Assembly (NCBI GenBank): GCA_031292015.1
Contig: JARLHY010000182.1
Coordinates: 1-43,726, forward strand
Direction: 5' to 3'
DNA: 43,726 bases
Source of the DNA: Negativicutes bacterium
GTDB lineage: Bacteria > Bacillota_C > Negativicutes > Sporomusales_B > JARLHX01
A program made the translations under genes and the position numbers. Position 1 is the stretch's first letter, and the number at the start of each line of letters is the position of its first letter. The notes under the pieces are model-generated. The model searched no databases, was not told where the DNA came from, and saw only the letters and a list, made by a program, of their open reading frames with translations. Shown here piece by piece: positions 1-8,337 of the stretch.

Positions 1-1002
1 AACTATGTGCTCAACCCCAGCGCGCAATACGCGGATATCGTACTGCCTGTCACCACGATGTGGGAGCGGGGCAGTATGCTGTTTAACGGAAACCGCGAGT
101 CTCTGCTGTGCACCGACCAGGTGATGGAGCCGTACGGCGAGGCGCGGGACGTCAGCTGGATCGCCAAAGAACTGGCCGGGCGGCTGGGGATCGACGCCGC
201 CAGGCTTGAGCCTGTGCCGCCGGCTCAAGTCTGGTTTAATCAGCTGGCCGGAGCCAGGGTGATCAGGGCGGACGGCGCCGGCTACGAACCGCTGCTGACC
301 ATCAGTGACGCTGATATCGCGGCGATGGGGGCGGCCGGACAGCCGCAGACCGGCCGGATTACGCTGCAGGAGCTGCGGGATAAGGGCATCTATCAGGTCC
401 CCCGGGCGGCAGGAGACAAGTTTTCCTATATCCACCTGAAAGAGTTCCGGGAAGACCCGACTGCCCATCCTCTGCCTACACCCAGCGGCAGGCTGGAGAT
501 CCACTGCCAGGCTGTCGCCGACCTTGTGTCAAAGTGCGGCTGGACCCAAATCGATCCGATTCCTACGTATCAGGCGCCCTGTGAGGGCTATGAGGATACT
601 TTCAGCGACTGGGCGGCAAAAGCCAAGGGCGAATACCCGCTGCAGCTTTATTCGATCCATGTCCTTGCCAGGGCCCATTCCTGCATGGACAACGTCGCCT
701 GGCTGCGGGAAGCGTTTGGCCACGACCTGCTGATGAATCCTGACGATGCCGAAAGCCGCGGGATAGCAAACGGCGAAAGCGTACTTGTGAGGAGTCGTCA
801 TGGTACGGTGCGGCGGCCGGTGCGGCTGACAGAGAGAATGATGCCCGGCGTGGTGGCGCTGGGGCAGGGTGCCTGGGTGACGTGGGATGATGAGGCCGGC
901 GTGGATCTGGCCGGATCGGTGAATGTGCTGATCGGGGCGATCCCGACGGGCCAGGGGCACGGCGGCTACAATTCCTGCAATGTGCAGGTGCTGAAGGAAT
1001 GA
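1..1002 (+). CDS. Molybdopterin oxidoreductase catalytic subunit, DmsA-like (3' part)
   Basis: The reading frame is open from base 1, so the gene begins outside the window and only the C-terminal ~333 residues are present. The visible part matches the end of the DMSO-reductase family: the segment NPSAQYADIVLPVTTMWER is typical of the cofactor-binding domain, and PLPTPSGRLEIHCQ followed by a C-terminal beta-barrel ending in GYNSCNVQV is the molybdopterin-dinucleotide-binding domain. Such enzymes reduce small oxo-compounds (S-oxides, N-oxides, polysulfide-type acceptors) or run in the oxidative direction, and pass electrons to a four-cluster ferredoxin subunit, which is encoded 37 bases downstream. 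The substrate cannot be read from this fragment. The N-terminal Fe-S and Mo-ligand region is not visible. Confidence 0.9.
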   Translation, partial: NYVLNPSAQYADIVLPVTTMWERGSMLFNGNRESLLCTDQVMEPYGEARDVSWIAKELAGRLGIDAARLEPVPPAQVWFNQLAGARVIRADGAGYEPLLTISDADIAAMGAAGQPQTGRITLQELRDKGIYQVPRAAGDKFSYIHLKEFREDPTAHPLPTPSGRLEIHCQAVADLVSKCGWTQIDPIPTYQAPCEGYEDTFSDWAAKAKGEYPLQLYSIHVLARAHSCMDNVAWLREAFGHDLLMNPDDAESRGIANGESVLVRSRHGTVRRPVRLTERMMPGVVALGQGAWVTWDDEAGVDLAGSVNVLIGAIPTGQGHGGYNSCNVQVLKE

Positions 1003-1039
1003 GTAGACTGTTGGGACAATATCGGCGGCAAGGGGGGGC

Positions 1040-1600
1040 ATGACTATGGCTCAGATGGGATTTTTCTATGATATGACGGCATGCATCGGCTGCAAAACCT
1101 GCCAGATCGCCTGTCAGGACAAGAACGACCTGGCGCCGGGGCTGCTGTTTCGCCGGGTGACCGGCTGTGAAGGCGGGAAGTTTCCCCATCCCTGGGTCTA
1201 CTACCTTTCGCTGTCATGCAATCATTGCCGGGAACCGCTTTGTGTGAGCGCCTGTCCGACCGGAGCGCTGTATAAAGAGACCCGGCTGGGAGCGGTGCTG
1301 ATTGACCCGGATAAATGCAGCGGCTGCCGAAAGTGCCGGCAGTCCTGCCCATACGGGAATATTTATATTGACGAAGCCAGCGGCAAAGCCGTCAAGTGCG
1401 ACATGTGCGAAGGGCTTGTCGCCGCCGGTGAAGAGCCGGCCTGCACGGGTTCCTGCGTGATGCGGGCCCTGCGTTTCGGACCGTTGGACGAGTTTGAAAC
1501 AAAATGCGGGGGAACGAAGGACGTCAAAGCTCTGCCGGCTTCTTCCATAACCGGGCCGTCGATGGTAATCATTCCGAAGCCGGAAGCCATTGGGCCGTGA
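1040..1600 (+). CDS. DmsB-like four-cluster [4Fe-4S] ferredoxin subunit
   Basis: A 186-residue electron-transfer subunit for the upstream molybdoenzyme. Four cysteine groups are visible in the usual order: CIGCKTCQIAC near residue 17, CNHCREPLCVSACP near 57, CSGCRKCRQSCP near 93, and CDMC...CTGSC near 120-140. This is enough to ligate four [4Fe-4S] clusters. The length is close to E. coli DmsB (about 205). The ATG follows a run of G (AAGGGGGGG). No DmsC-type membrane anchor or TorD-type chaperone gene follows; a strong terminator comes 32 bases after the stop, so an anchor, if there is one, must lie upstream of the window. Confidence 0.9.
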   Translation: MTMAQMGFFYDMTACIGCKTCQIACQDKNDLAPGLLFRRVTGCEGGKFPHPWVYYLSLSCNHCREPLCVSACPTGALYKETRLGAVLIDPDKCSGCRKCRQSCPYGNIYIDEASGKAVKCDMCEGLVAAGEEPACTGSCVMRALRFGPLDEFETKCGGTKDVKALPASSITGPSMVIIPKPEAIGP

Positions 1601-1632
1601 AAGAGAGTTTGGCCGCGGCCTGGAAAACAAAA

Positions 1633-1668
1633 ATAAAAGACAGGTCAAAAGACCTGTCTTTTATTTGT
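1633..1668 (+). terminator. Rho-independent terminator after the molybdoenzyme operon
   Basis: A perfect 14-bp stem (1633-1646 with 1651-1664) and an AAAA loop, with U-rich sequence on the descending arm and after it. It ends the oxidoreductase operon. Confidence 0.9.
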
Positions 1669-1685
1669 TCAGTGAAGCGGCGACA

Positions 1686-1852
1686 ATTACTGCGATTCGT
1701 GATAGGAAAAAGCTGCGACGGATGCTGCGAATAGAGTGCGTATATGGTAAGCTGTGGGGCAGATGTGATTCTAAGGAAGAGAGTGCGACTGCTGCTGCGA
1801 TTTTGCTGCGTTCCCAACTGCAAATAGGCTGCGTAGGTTGCTGCAATGTTAC
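1686..1852. repeat. Intergenic tract with recurring CTGCG(A) words
   Basis: The 1669-2051 gap holds no credible gene. Its first half contains at least eight irregularly spaced copies of CTGCGA, GCTGCG or GTGCGA (for example near 1690, 1711, 1724, 1785, 1796, 1806 and 1830). The period is not constant, so this is not a clean tandem array; it may be a decayed repeat or part of a structured RNA. The rest, up to the nfeD ribosome site, is A+T-rich and shows no convincing promoter. Confidence 0.3.
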
Positions 1853-2051
1853 ATGATTGGTGGCGATGCTTCACTATAACATAACAGAAAAATACCATAT
1901 CGGGACTGGCTAGTCAAGCTCTCTGAAAAAAGAAGTAATATTAAAATTAATCAAACAATGGCCGGATAATTCCAGGGGGCGGTCCGGCAAGAACAGGAAT
2001 ACATCTTCCCACGGCGAATACACTAACACAAGAAGATGCGGGGGAGTGCTT

Positions 2052-3356
2052 ATGCGACGGGTACTGACAGGGTTGGTGCTTATTGTTTTTATGGCCCTGG
2101 CATCCGGATTGGCGGCTCCGGTCGCCCACGGTGCCGCGGGTCCGGTGGTTATCATCAATATCAAGGGTGAAATCGATGGCGGACAGTCGGCCCTTGTCCA
2201 TAAAGCGATGGCAGAGGCCAAATCTCAAAATGCCCGTGCCGTGCTGGTGGAGATCGATACTTTCGGCGGGCTGGTGAATGCCGCGGTCGCCATCCGCGAC
2301 ATGATCAGCGACGCTCCGGTGGAAACGATCTGCTATATCAAAAACCGGGCCTGGTCGGCGGGAGCACTGATCGCCCTTTCTCACAAAAGGATTGCCATAG
2401 CTCCCGGCGGCAGCATCGGAGCGGCCGAACCGATTCCGACCACTGAAAAGACGGTGGCCGCGCTGAAGGCGGAGTTCGCCGCCACCGCCAACAAGACGGG
2501 CCGCAATCCCCGGGTGGCGGAGGCGATGGTGGATAAATCCCTCGGTTTCCCTGGATACGCCGAACCGGGCCAGATTCTGGCCCTGACCGACTATCAGGCA
2601 GTGCAGGTGGGCTACGCCGATCTGGTCGCGGCCGACCGCGGTGCGGTGCTGGCTTATTACGGCCTGGCGGACGCGCCGATACAGGAATACAGTCAGGGCT
2701 GGGCGGAACAGCTGGCCGGCTGGCTGTCCAACCCCACAGTGCGGGGCGGGCTCCTGTCACTGATGTTTTTGGCCATCCTTACCGAGATCAAGACCGCCGG
2801 ACTTGGTCTGGCCGCCTTCATCGGTCTCCTGGCGGCGCTGCTGTTCTTCGGCAGCGGCTGGCTGACCGGGCTGGCCGGCTGGATGGAAATTCTGCTGTTT
2901 ATCGGCGGGGCGATCCTCATTTTGTTTGAGCTGCACGCCCCGGGGCTCGGTCTGTTCGGGCTGGGGGGCATTGCCTGCATCCTGGCGAGCTTTTTCCTGA
3001 CACTGGGCGGGGATGTGGCCGCGCTGAACCTTCTGGCGGTCAGCCTGGTCGTAGCGGTGGCTGTATTCATGCTGATCGTAAAAAGGCTTCCTTCCAGCCG
3101 ACTGTGGCAGCGGCTGGTGCTAAAGGACGCCGAGACCACGTCGGCAGGCTATGTCTCCGGGCATGACTACCGTTCTTACCTGGGCCGGACGGGGGTAACC
3201 ATCACCCTGCTCAGACCCGCCGGGGTGGTGGATGTCGATGGCGCGCACCTGGATGTGGTGTCAGAGGGGCAGTATATTACCGCAGGGACAAAGATCAAGG
3301 TGGTGAGTGTGAACGGCCACAGGATTGTGGTGCGGCCCACTGGTGATAAAGAGTAA
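2052..3356 (+). CDS. NfeD family membrane protein with ClpP-class serine protease domain
   Basis: A full-length NfeD of 434 residues. A signal peptide or first membrane helix (residues 1-25) is followed by a ClpP/crotonase-type protease domain with the nucleophile motif WSAGALIALSH near residue 100 and GGSIGAAEP after it. Next come a cluster of hydrophobic helices (about 230-345) and a C-terminal OB-fold-like NfeD domain. NfeD proteins work with SPFH/flotillin proteins in membrane organisation, and floA follows 20 bases downstream, as yqeZ-yqfA do in Bacillus subtilis. The ATG at 2052 was chosen because GGGGGAG lies five bases upstream; a GTG at 2046 would overlap that ribosome site. Confidence 0.9.
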   Translation: MRRVLTGLVLIVFMALASGLAAPVAHGAAGPVVIINIKGEIDGGQSALVHKAMAEAKSQNARAVLVEIDTFGGLVNAAVAIRDMISDAPVETICYIKNRAWSAGALIALSHKRIAIAPGGSIGAAEPIPTTEKTVAALKAEFAATANKTGRNPRVAEAMVDKSLGFPGYAEPGQILALTDYQAVQVGYADLVAADRGAVLAYYGLADAPIQEYSQGWAEQLAGWLSNPTVRGGLLSLMFLAILTEIKTAGLGLAAFIGLLAALLFFGSGWLTGLAGWMEILLFIGGAILILFELHAPGLGLFGLGGIACILASFFLTLGGDVAALNLLAVSLVVAVAVFMLIVKRLPSSRLWQRLVLKDAETTSAGYVSGHDYRSYLGRTGVTITLLRPAGVVDVDGAHLDVVSEGQYITAGTKIKVVSVNGHRIVVRPTGDKE

Positions 3357-3376
3357 TTTAGGAGGCGCAGATCATT

Positions 3377-4384
3377 ATGGTATTAACGAGTTTGGTCAGC
3401 AGTGTATTTTTATTGGTCATTTTTGTAATCGGTATCGCCCTGTTTTTGCACTTTGTTCCCCTGGGACTGTGGGTTTCGGCTCTGGCCGCCGGAGTCAACG
3501 TGGGGATATTCACCCTCATTGGCATGCGGCTGAGAAGGGTGCCGCCGTCCCAGATCGTCCTGCCTCTGATCAAGGCGAACAAGGCCGGGCTTGACGTCAA
3601 TGTCAACCAGCTTGAGGCTCACTTTCTTGCCGGCGGAAATGTGGACAGGGTGGTTGACGCCCTGATCGCCGCCCACCGGGCGGAGATCGCACTGCCTTTC
3701 GCCCGGTCGGCCGCCATCGACCTGGCGGGGCGCAACGTGCTGGAGGCTGTGCAGATGAGCGTCAACCCGAAGGTCATCGAAACGCCGTTCGTGTCAGGGG
3801 TTGCCAAAAACGGCATCGAGCTCAAGGTCAAAGCCCGGGTGACGGTGCGGGCCAATATCGACCGCCTGGTGGGCGGCGCCGGTGAGGCCACCATCATCGC
3901 CAGGGTAGGCGAGGGTATCGTCACCAGCGTCGGCGGAGCCATCGACCACAAGGACGTGCTGGAGAATCCCGACCATATTTCCCAGACGGTGCTGGCCAAA
4001 GGCCTTGACGCCGGGACGGCTTTTGAAATATTGTCCATCGACATCGCCGATGTGGATGTGGGCCGCAACATCGGCGCTGAGCTCATGACCGATCAGGCCG
4101 AGGCCGAAAAAAGGGTCGCCCAGGCCAAAGCCGAGGAGCGCCGGGCGATGGGTGTGGCCAAGGAGCAGGAAATGCGGGCCTACACCCAGGAAATGCAGGC
4201 CAAGGTTGTGGAAGCCCAGGCCGAAGTACCGCACGCCCTAGCGGTGGCTCTCAAGGAAGGCCGGATGGGTGTGATGGATTACTACAATATGAACAATATC
4301 CTGGCCGATACTCAGATGCGGGAAACCATTTCCAAGTCCGGACCTGCCGCTCAGTCACTCAAACCGGAAGAACCCAAGAAATAA
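3377..4384 (+). CDS. floA: Flotillin-like protein FloA
   Basis: 335 residues, matching the YqfA/FloA family in length and motifs. There is an N-terminal membrane segment (about 5-50), then an SPFH-like region ([19 protein letters not shown] near 135), then an alanine/glutamate-rich coiled coil (residues 235-285, with [15 protein letters not shown]). FloA forms membrane microdomains that scaffold signalling and secretion proteins. AGGAGG stands 12 bases before the ATG. The gene sits between nfeD and a short proline-rich gene, apparently in one operon. Confidence 0.95.
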   Translation: MVLTSLVSSVFLLVIFVIGIALFLHFVPLGLWVSALAAGVNVGIFTLIGMRLRRVPPSQIVLPLIKANKAGLDVNVNQLEAHFLAGGNVDRVVDALIAAHRAEIALPFARSAAIDLAGRNVLEAVQMSVNPKVIETPFVSGVAKNGIELKVKARVTVRANIDRLVGGAGEATIIARVGEGIVTSVGGAIDHKDVLENPDHISQTVLAKGLDAGTAFEILSIDIADVDVGRNIGAELMTDQAEAEKRVAQAKAEERRAMGVAKEQEMRAYTQEMQAKVVEAQAEVPHALAVALKEGRMGVMDYYNMNNILADTQMRETISKSGPAAQSLKPEEPKK

Positions 4385-4391
4385 GGAATGA

Positions 4392-4763
4392 ATGATGGAT
4401 ATTGTAACCCTTTTAATTTTGATGGCACTTTTTTATCTTGTGCCTGAGCTGCTGAAACGACGGCGGCCCAAGACCTACGAATATCCGCAGATCCCCGACC
4501 GGGTGCCCATGCCGGAGACGGTGCCGCCCCCGGCGCCAGGCAAGGCAGACGAAACCCCCGCCGTCCCTTACGCTTATGCGGCGGAATCCGCCGCTCCGTT
4601 CCAGCCGGAGGTCCGGCCGGGGGAAAGCAAGGTTCCGGGGCCGGCGGAGGGAACACTCGGGCCGCTGAGGCTCGATCAGGCTGAGGTGGTCAACGGCATT
4701 ATCTATGCCGAGATACTGCAGCCCCCGCGGGCGCTCAGACCGATGAGACGGCGCGGGAGATAG
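4392..4763 (+). CDS. Small membrane-anchored proline-rich protein, unknown function
   Basis: 123 residues. A single N-terminal hydrophobic helix (IVTLLILMALFYLVPELL) is followed by a basic stretch (KRRRPK) and a long proline/alanine-rich, probably disordered cytoplasmic tail ending in basic residues. It starts 7 bases after floA and is followed by a terminator, so it is the last gene of the nfeD-floA unit and holds the position of B. subtilis yqfB, although I see no recognisable similarity. An accessory of the NfeD/FloA membrane scaffold is a guess from position only. A second in-frame ATG at 4395 has better spacing to AAGGA. Confidence 0.7.
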   Translation: MMDIVTLLILMALFYLVPELLKRRRPKTYEYPQIPDRVPMPETVPPPAPGKADETPAVPYAYAAESAAPFQPEVRPGESKVPGPAEGTLGPLRLDQAEVVNGIIYAEILQPPRALRPMRRRGR

Positions 4764-4817
4764 CAATATAGCGAGCCGGCCAGGGGTAAACGCTGGGGCG
4801 GCTGAACAAAGTATGGT

Positions 4818-4848
4818 GCGGGAGGGAAATTCCCTTCCGTATGAGTTT
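4818..4848. repeat. Short intergenic palindromic motif, copy 1
   Basis: GCGGGAGGG followed by an AATTCCC half-palindrome. It closely resembles 8237-8264 and, on the opposite strand, 8338-8366. It lies in an otherwise featureless 260-base gap between the floA unit and the next gene. Confidence 0.4.
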
Positions 4849-4881
4849 CACCTTGACCCTTTAAAGAGGCCAGGTTAGGTG

Positions 4882-4912
4882 AATGACAGGGAGGCTCCCT
4901 GTCATTTTTTTG
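4882..4912 (+). terminator. Rho-independent terminator after the nfeD-floA operon
   Basis: TGACAGGGAG pairs with CTCCCTGTCA and is followed by seven T. It closes the nfeD-floA-small protein unit. Confidence 0.9.
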
Positions 4913-5026
4913 TTCCGCCCCTCGCGTTTTGTCGGGAAAAGAGGAAAATTGCGGCAACAGCGAGAAACAAAGTAAGCATGCAGTGAAGCAAAAATCCGGA
5001 GTGACGAAGTAAGGAGTGTTACCATC

Positions 5027-5521
5027 ATGCGCCTGTCCAAGGTTTTGAGCAGCTTGATTCTTAGCCTGTTAATCACAATTTTTCTCACCGGCGCCGTTTC
5101 GGCGGAGTCGTATTGGGACTGTGTCGCCAGCGGCGTTGAAAGAAACGGCAACCGCAAGGTGGATATGAAATTTCGTCTTGATGCCAGCGGCAATATTGTT
5201 TCAGGGCAGATTACCTTTACCAAAGACCTCAAAGGCAAAGCCCCCGGAGGAGATTATGCCTATGCCGGCGGGTCCAAGCTGACCCGTGACGACGGGACAT
5301 ACGAGTGGATCATGGAGGCCAACTGGACCGGGACCAACGACAATATCGACAGCTCGGTCTCGAAGAATCAGGGTACGGTGATGGTCCGCAAAATGAAGAT
5401 CCAAAATATCGCCGAGATGCAGATCAAGGGCAAGGACGGCACGGTCTGGTTCGTCTTCCCCCATGGCTGTGAATACAAGCAGGTCAGCGGGGATGATAAG
5501 CAGGCCATCTCCAATAACTAA
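5027..5521 (+). CDS. Secreted protein of unknown function
   Basis: 164 residues with a clear Sec signal peptide: basic start MRLSK, hydrophobic core to about residue 22, and cleavage site VSA-E near residue 26. The mature part (about 138 residues) is polar and looks like a small beta-rich domain, with two cysteines (SYWDC near 32 and PHGCEY near 150) that could form one disulfide. I recognise no family. AAGGAG lies 10 bases before the ATG. It is a single-gene unit between a terminator and an inverted-repeat element. A periplasmic or extracellular location is inferred. Confidence 0.75.
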   Translation: MRLSKVLSSLILSLLITIFLTGAVSAESYWDCVASGVERNGNRKVDMKFRLDASGNIVSGQITFTKDLKGKAPGGDYAYAGGSKLTRDDGTYEWIMEANWTGTNDNIDSSVSKNQGTVMVRKMKIQNIAEMQIKGKDGTVWFVFPHGCEYKQVSGDDKQAISNN

Positions 5522-5530
5522 AATGAGAAT

Positions 5531-5709
5531 GGCTGTTGAAAAAGGCCAATCTGCGTCGTACCCGCAAGGGGCAGGCCGCATTTCTAAGCGCTGAAGCGCA
5601 AGAACTGCGCACTTTGGTGCTCCGGGAGCGCGCTTGCCGTACGCATTCATGTACTGCCTGCGCGCGTTTCCTCGCAGCCGCCTAGCATCTTGACCTTTTT
5701 GAACAGCCT
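5531..5709. mobile_element. MITE-like element with terminal inverted repeats
   Basis: A 179-bp block begins GGCTGTTGAAAAAGGCC and ends with the imperfect inverse complement GACCTTTTTGAACAGCC; about 15 of the outer 17 bases match. The interior is G+C-rich with several small hairpins (for example AGCGCTGAAGCGCAAGAACTGCGC) and no open frame of note. It is non-coding and lies directly after the secreted-protein gene, nine bases past its stop. The structure suggests a miniature inverted-repeat or REP-like element. No clear target-site duplication is visible. A 16-base identity to its interior occurs at 23603-23618. Confidence 0.6.
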
Positions 5710-5757
5710 ATACGGTTTTGCAATTACGGAAAATGATGTTCTAAAACATTAAATGAG

Positions 5758-5793
5758 AAAGGCACTCACCGGAATGGATGAGTGCCTTTTAAC
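5758..5793. terminator. Hairpin terminator, possibly bidirectional
   Basis: AAAGGCACTCA pairs with TGAGTGCCTTT around a 10-base loop. It lies 5 bases beyond the stop of the minus-strand amidase gene and has T-rich sequence on both sides. Confidence 0.8.
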
Positions 5794-5795
5794 GT

Positions 5796-6443
5796 TTAAT
5801 GGTCCTGGAAATAAGTGATGATCCCCTTGACGATGCCTTCAGCCAGCTGATTCTGGTAAGTGTCCTCGCTCAGGCAGGCCGCTTCCTCCGGGCAGGTCAG
5901 AAAGCCCATCTCCAGCAGGGCTGCCGGTATTTCGCTGTTCCTGAGGACATAGAAGTTCGCCGGGCGGACCCCGCCGTCGACGGCGGCGGTCCCATGCACG
6001 GCGCCGTCTTTCAGCGCCCGGGCCAGATCGTCAGGCCGGCCGGCAGGGAAAAAACCGATCACACCGGCGGCGGTGACGTTTTCATCGGCGTTGGCGTGCA
6101 GGCTGATAAAGATGTCGGCGCCGGCGGTCTTGGCAACATCGACCCTGGCCTGAAGATCGTCGGCGAGAGAGGCACCGGGGGCAGCCAGGTTGGTGTCGGT
6201 GGTCCGGGTGAGAATAACGGCCGCTCCGGTGGCGGCGAGTCTGTCGCGCACTTTAAGAGCCACGGCGAGGTTGACGGTTGCCTCGCGGATGCCGTTGTGA
6301 ACCGCCCCGGGGTAAATGCCGCCGTGGCCGGGATCGATGACGATGACTTTGTCGGCCAGCAGGCTTTGGCCGGAGGAGGAGGAAGCGGTGGTCAGGACAA
6401 GGGTAAGAAGGAAGACAAGAGTGCTTGCCGCCAGCTTTATCAT
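5796..6443 (-). CDS. N-acetylmuramoyl-L-alanine amidase (Amidase_3), exported
   Basis: 215 residues with an N-terminal signal peptide (hydrophobic to about residue 20) and one Amidase_3 domain. The zinc-site motifs are in order: IDPGHGG near residue 36, the glutamate of GIREATVNLA near 53, SLHAN near 115, and the catalytic glutamate in LLEMGFLTCPEE near 175. The enzyme cuts the amide bond between muramic acid and the stem peptide outside the inner membrane. The length fits the CwlD/AmiC catalytic domain with no added binding module. AAGGAG is 5 bases before the ATG. It is divergent from the HerA-like gene, and whether it acts in sporulation or division cannot be told. Confidence 0.92.
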   Translation of the reverse strand: MIKLAASTLVFLLTLVLTTASSSSGQSLLADKVIVIDPGHGGIYPGAVHNGIREATVNLAVALKVRDRLAATGAAVILTRTTDTNLAAPGASLADDLQARVDVAKTAGADIFISLHANADENVTAAGVIGFFPAGRPDDLARALKDGAVHGTAAVDGGVRPANFYVLRNSEIPAALLEMGFLTCPEEAACLSEDTYQNQLAEGIVKGIITYFQDH

Positions 6444-6612
6444 AGATTCTCCTTAGGCTGTTTTTCATCATGATACCATAATGGCGGCCCGCGGTGCCAG
6501 CAGAATGTTGCCGTTTGCAGCAATGCAAAGTTTGCCTGTTTTTTTTCGTTTCGCAGCGCGCACAATAAGTTGTGGACGCAAACGTTCCGACGGAGTGAAA
6601 GGGGGCAGGCGA

Positions 6613-8178
6613 GTGGCTGATTACAAGGGACGCTTGACTTACGCCAAAGGTACCTATGTCGAGTTTGTGGTTGCGCCTAACCAGGACGTCGATTTTGGCG
6701 ATATCCTTGTTGTCGAGGGCAAGAGCGGCGACCGTTTTTATATTCGGGCCTATGATTTCAAGGTGAAATCCCGCTGGTCGGGGATCAACAATGTGGGGTA
6801 CCTGATGAGCAAACTGAATGAGGACGGCCAGGTACAAAACCAGGAGGAGCTGGAGTTCTATCTGGGGGGGAATCATACCGTAAAAATCGGCATGGCGGAA
6901 CAACTATGCTACGCTGACGGCCAAGGCCAGCTGTTCAACCCCAAGACTTGTCCCGACTTCTTCTGTGAGGTCCGGGGCCTGTGTCCGGAAGACACGTCGC
7001 TGCTGGCGGAGATGAAAGGCGACCTGGAGATCGGCTTTTTGAAAAGCGGGCGCGGGGTGCTGGAACTGCCTGTGGGCATCTACGGCTCTAAAGCGATTAC
7101 CGAGCATATCGGCATTTTCGGTACCACCGGTTCGGGTAAGAGCAATCTGGTGAAAGTACTGTCCAGTTCGGTGATTGATAATGGCAATTACGGGCTCTTG
7201 ATTTTTGACGTTCACAATGAGTACTATCGCGATCTGGCGCAACACCCTTCGATCAGCGAACGTCTCCGGGTATATAACACCAACCCTCAGGCCGATTATG
7301 CCCGCAGGCTGACTGTGAATTACGGCGAAATCGACCCTGAGGATATCACGGCCTGCGCGACCTTCACCGAACCGCAGTTTGACGCCATCTACAAGCTTTC
7401 CTCAGTGCTGCAGGAAAATTGGATGAAGGATGTGCTGCAGTACGAAAGCGCAGATATCATCGACGAACTGAACGCCGCCACCGGGCAAAAGTTTCAGTCC
7501 CGGACGATCAGCAAGATCAAAAGCATCTGCTGGAATCTGCAGCAGGAACTGAATGTTCTTGACGGCGGCGAGTCGGTGATCAGCGAACTGCTGGCCGAAC
7601 TGGAGCAGGGAAAAGTGGTGTTGGTGGAGCTCAAGAACATCTCGCCGGTGGGGGAACAGGCGCTGTCGACGCTGCTGTCGAAAAAATTGCTGCAACACTA
7701 TGCGGCCAAGCCTGACGCCGAACGCAGCAAGTCCAAGCCGGTCATGATTGTAATGGAAGAGGCCCATCGTTTCCTGGGCAAGAAAGAGCAAAGCAGCAAC
7801 AACGTGTTCGCCCGGCTGGTGAGCGAAGCCCGTAAGTTCAACCTGGGCCTGTGCGTTGTCGATCAGCAGCCGCGGCTGCTGGCGGATAAGGTTTTGTCGC
7901 AGCTGAATACCCTGTTTATCCTGGGGCTGGCCTCCAAGGCCGACCGGAGCAAACTGGAGGCGATGTGCCGCAAGGATATCCTGCAGCAGCGCAACGAAAT
8001 CAAAAACCTGGACTGCGGCGAAATGATCGTGGCCACCAATTATATGCGGTTTGCCGCGCCGGTAAAGGTCCATAAATTTGAAGATTTCCTGGCGCGGCGG
8101 CACGGCGCGCCGATCGCGCCGACCGCGGCGCTGCCTGGAGGACTGGGCGGGTTGACCGTGGGCGGTATTGGAATTTAA
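6613..8178 (+). CDS. HerA/DUF87-type DNA-translocating ATPase
   Basis: 521 residues. An N-terminal beta-barrel of the HerA-barrel type (GRLTYAKGTYVEFVV) is followed by a RecA-like ATPase core with Walker A GTTGSGKSN near 170, Walker B VMIVMEEAHRFLGK near 378, and a C-terminal sensor/arginine region (LNTLFILGLASKADR). HerA-family hexamers pump DNA, often with a NurA nuclease or another effector; none is encoded next to it. The GTG start at 6613 is chosen because AAAGGGGG sits seven bases upstream and the barrel begins at once. A frame extension to 6481 is low-quality sequence. It lies between the floA unit and yqfC, outside the Bacillus gene order. Exact role unknown. Confidence 0.88.
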   Translation: MADYKGRLTYAKGTYVEFVVAPNQDVDFGDILVVEGKSGDRFYIRAYDFKVKSRWSGINNVGYLMSKLNEDGQVQNQEELEFYLGGNHTVKIGMAEQLCYADGQGQLFNPKTCPDFFCEVRGLCPEDTSLLAEMKGDLEIGFLKSGRGVLELPVGIYGSKAITEHIGIFGTTGSGKSNLVKVLSSSVIDNGNYGLLIFDVHNEYYRDLAQHPSISERLRVYNTNPQADYARRLTVNYGEIDPEDITACATFTEPQFDAIYKLSSVLQENWMKDVLQYESADIIDELNAATGQKFQSRTISKIKSICWNLQQELNVLDGGESVISELLAELEQGKVVLVELKNISPVGEQALSTLLSKKLLQHYAAKPDAERSKSKPVMIVMEEAHRFLGKKEQSSNNVFARLVSEARKFNLGLCVVDQQPRLLADKVLSQLNTLFILGLASKADRSKLEAMCRKDILQQRNEIKNLDCGEMIVATNYMRFAAPVKVHKFEDFLARRHGAPIAPTAALPGGLGGLTVGGIGI

Positions 8179-8236
8179 GATGGCGTGAATCAACCCGTAG
8201 GAAACCAAGCTGTTGAAGTAGCTGAGCATTATCATA

Positions 8237-8264
8237 GCGGGAGGGGACTTCCTCTGGTATGGGT
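8237..8264. repeat. Short intergenic palindromic motif, copy 2
   Basis: GCGGGAGGGGACTTCC with a downstream GTATGGG. It has the same layout as 4818-4848 and lies just before a terminator in the 295-base gap between the HerA-like gene and yqfC. Confidence 0.4.
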
Positions 8265-8285
8265 AACGGGAAAATAAGTGAAATT

Positions 8286-8323
8286 AAGACTCGGGTGATT
8301 TTGTCACCTGAGTCTTAGTTTTA
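8286..8323 (+). terminator. Rho-independent terminator after the HerA-like gene
   Basis: AAGACTCGGGTGA pairs with TCACCTGAGTCTT (one mismatch, 5-base loop), followed by AGTTTT. Confidence 0.85.
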
Positions 8324-8337
8324 TCCAGATTCCTGGG

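Noticed and set aside
6481..6612. 44-residue N-terminal extension of the HerA-like protein
   Set aside because: No ribosome site before 6481 and no family match; the GTG at 6613 has an ideal site and begins the barrel domain.
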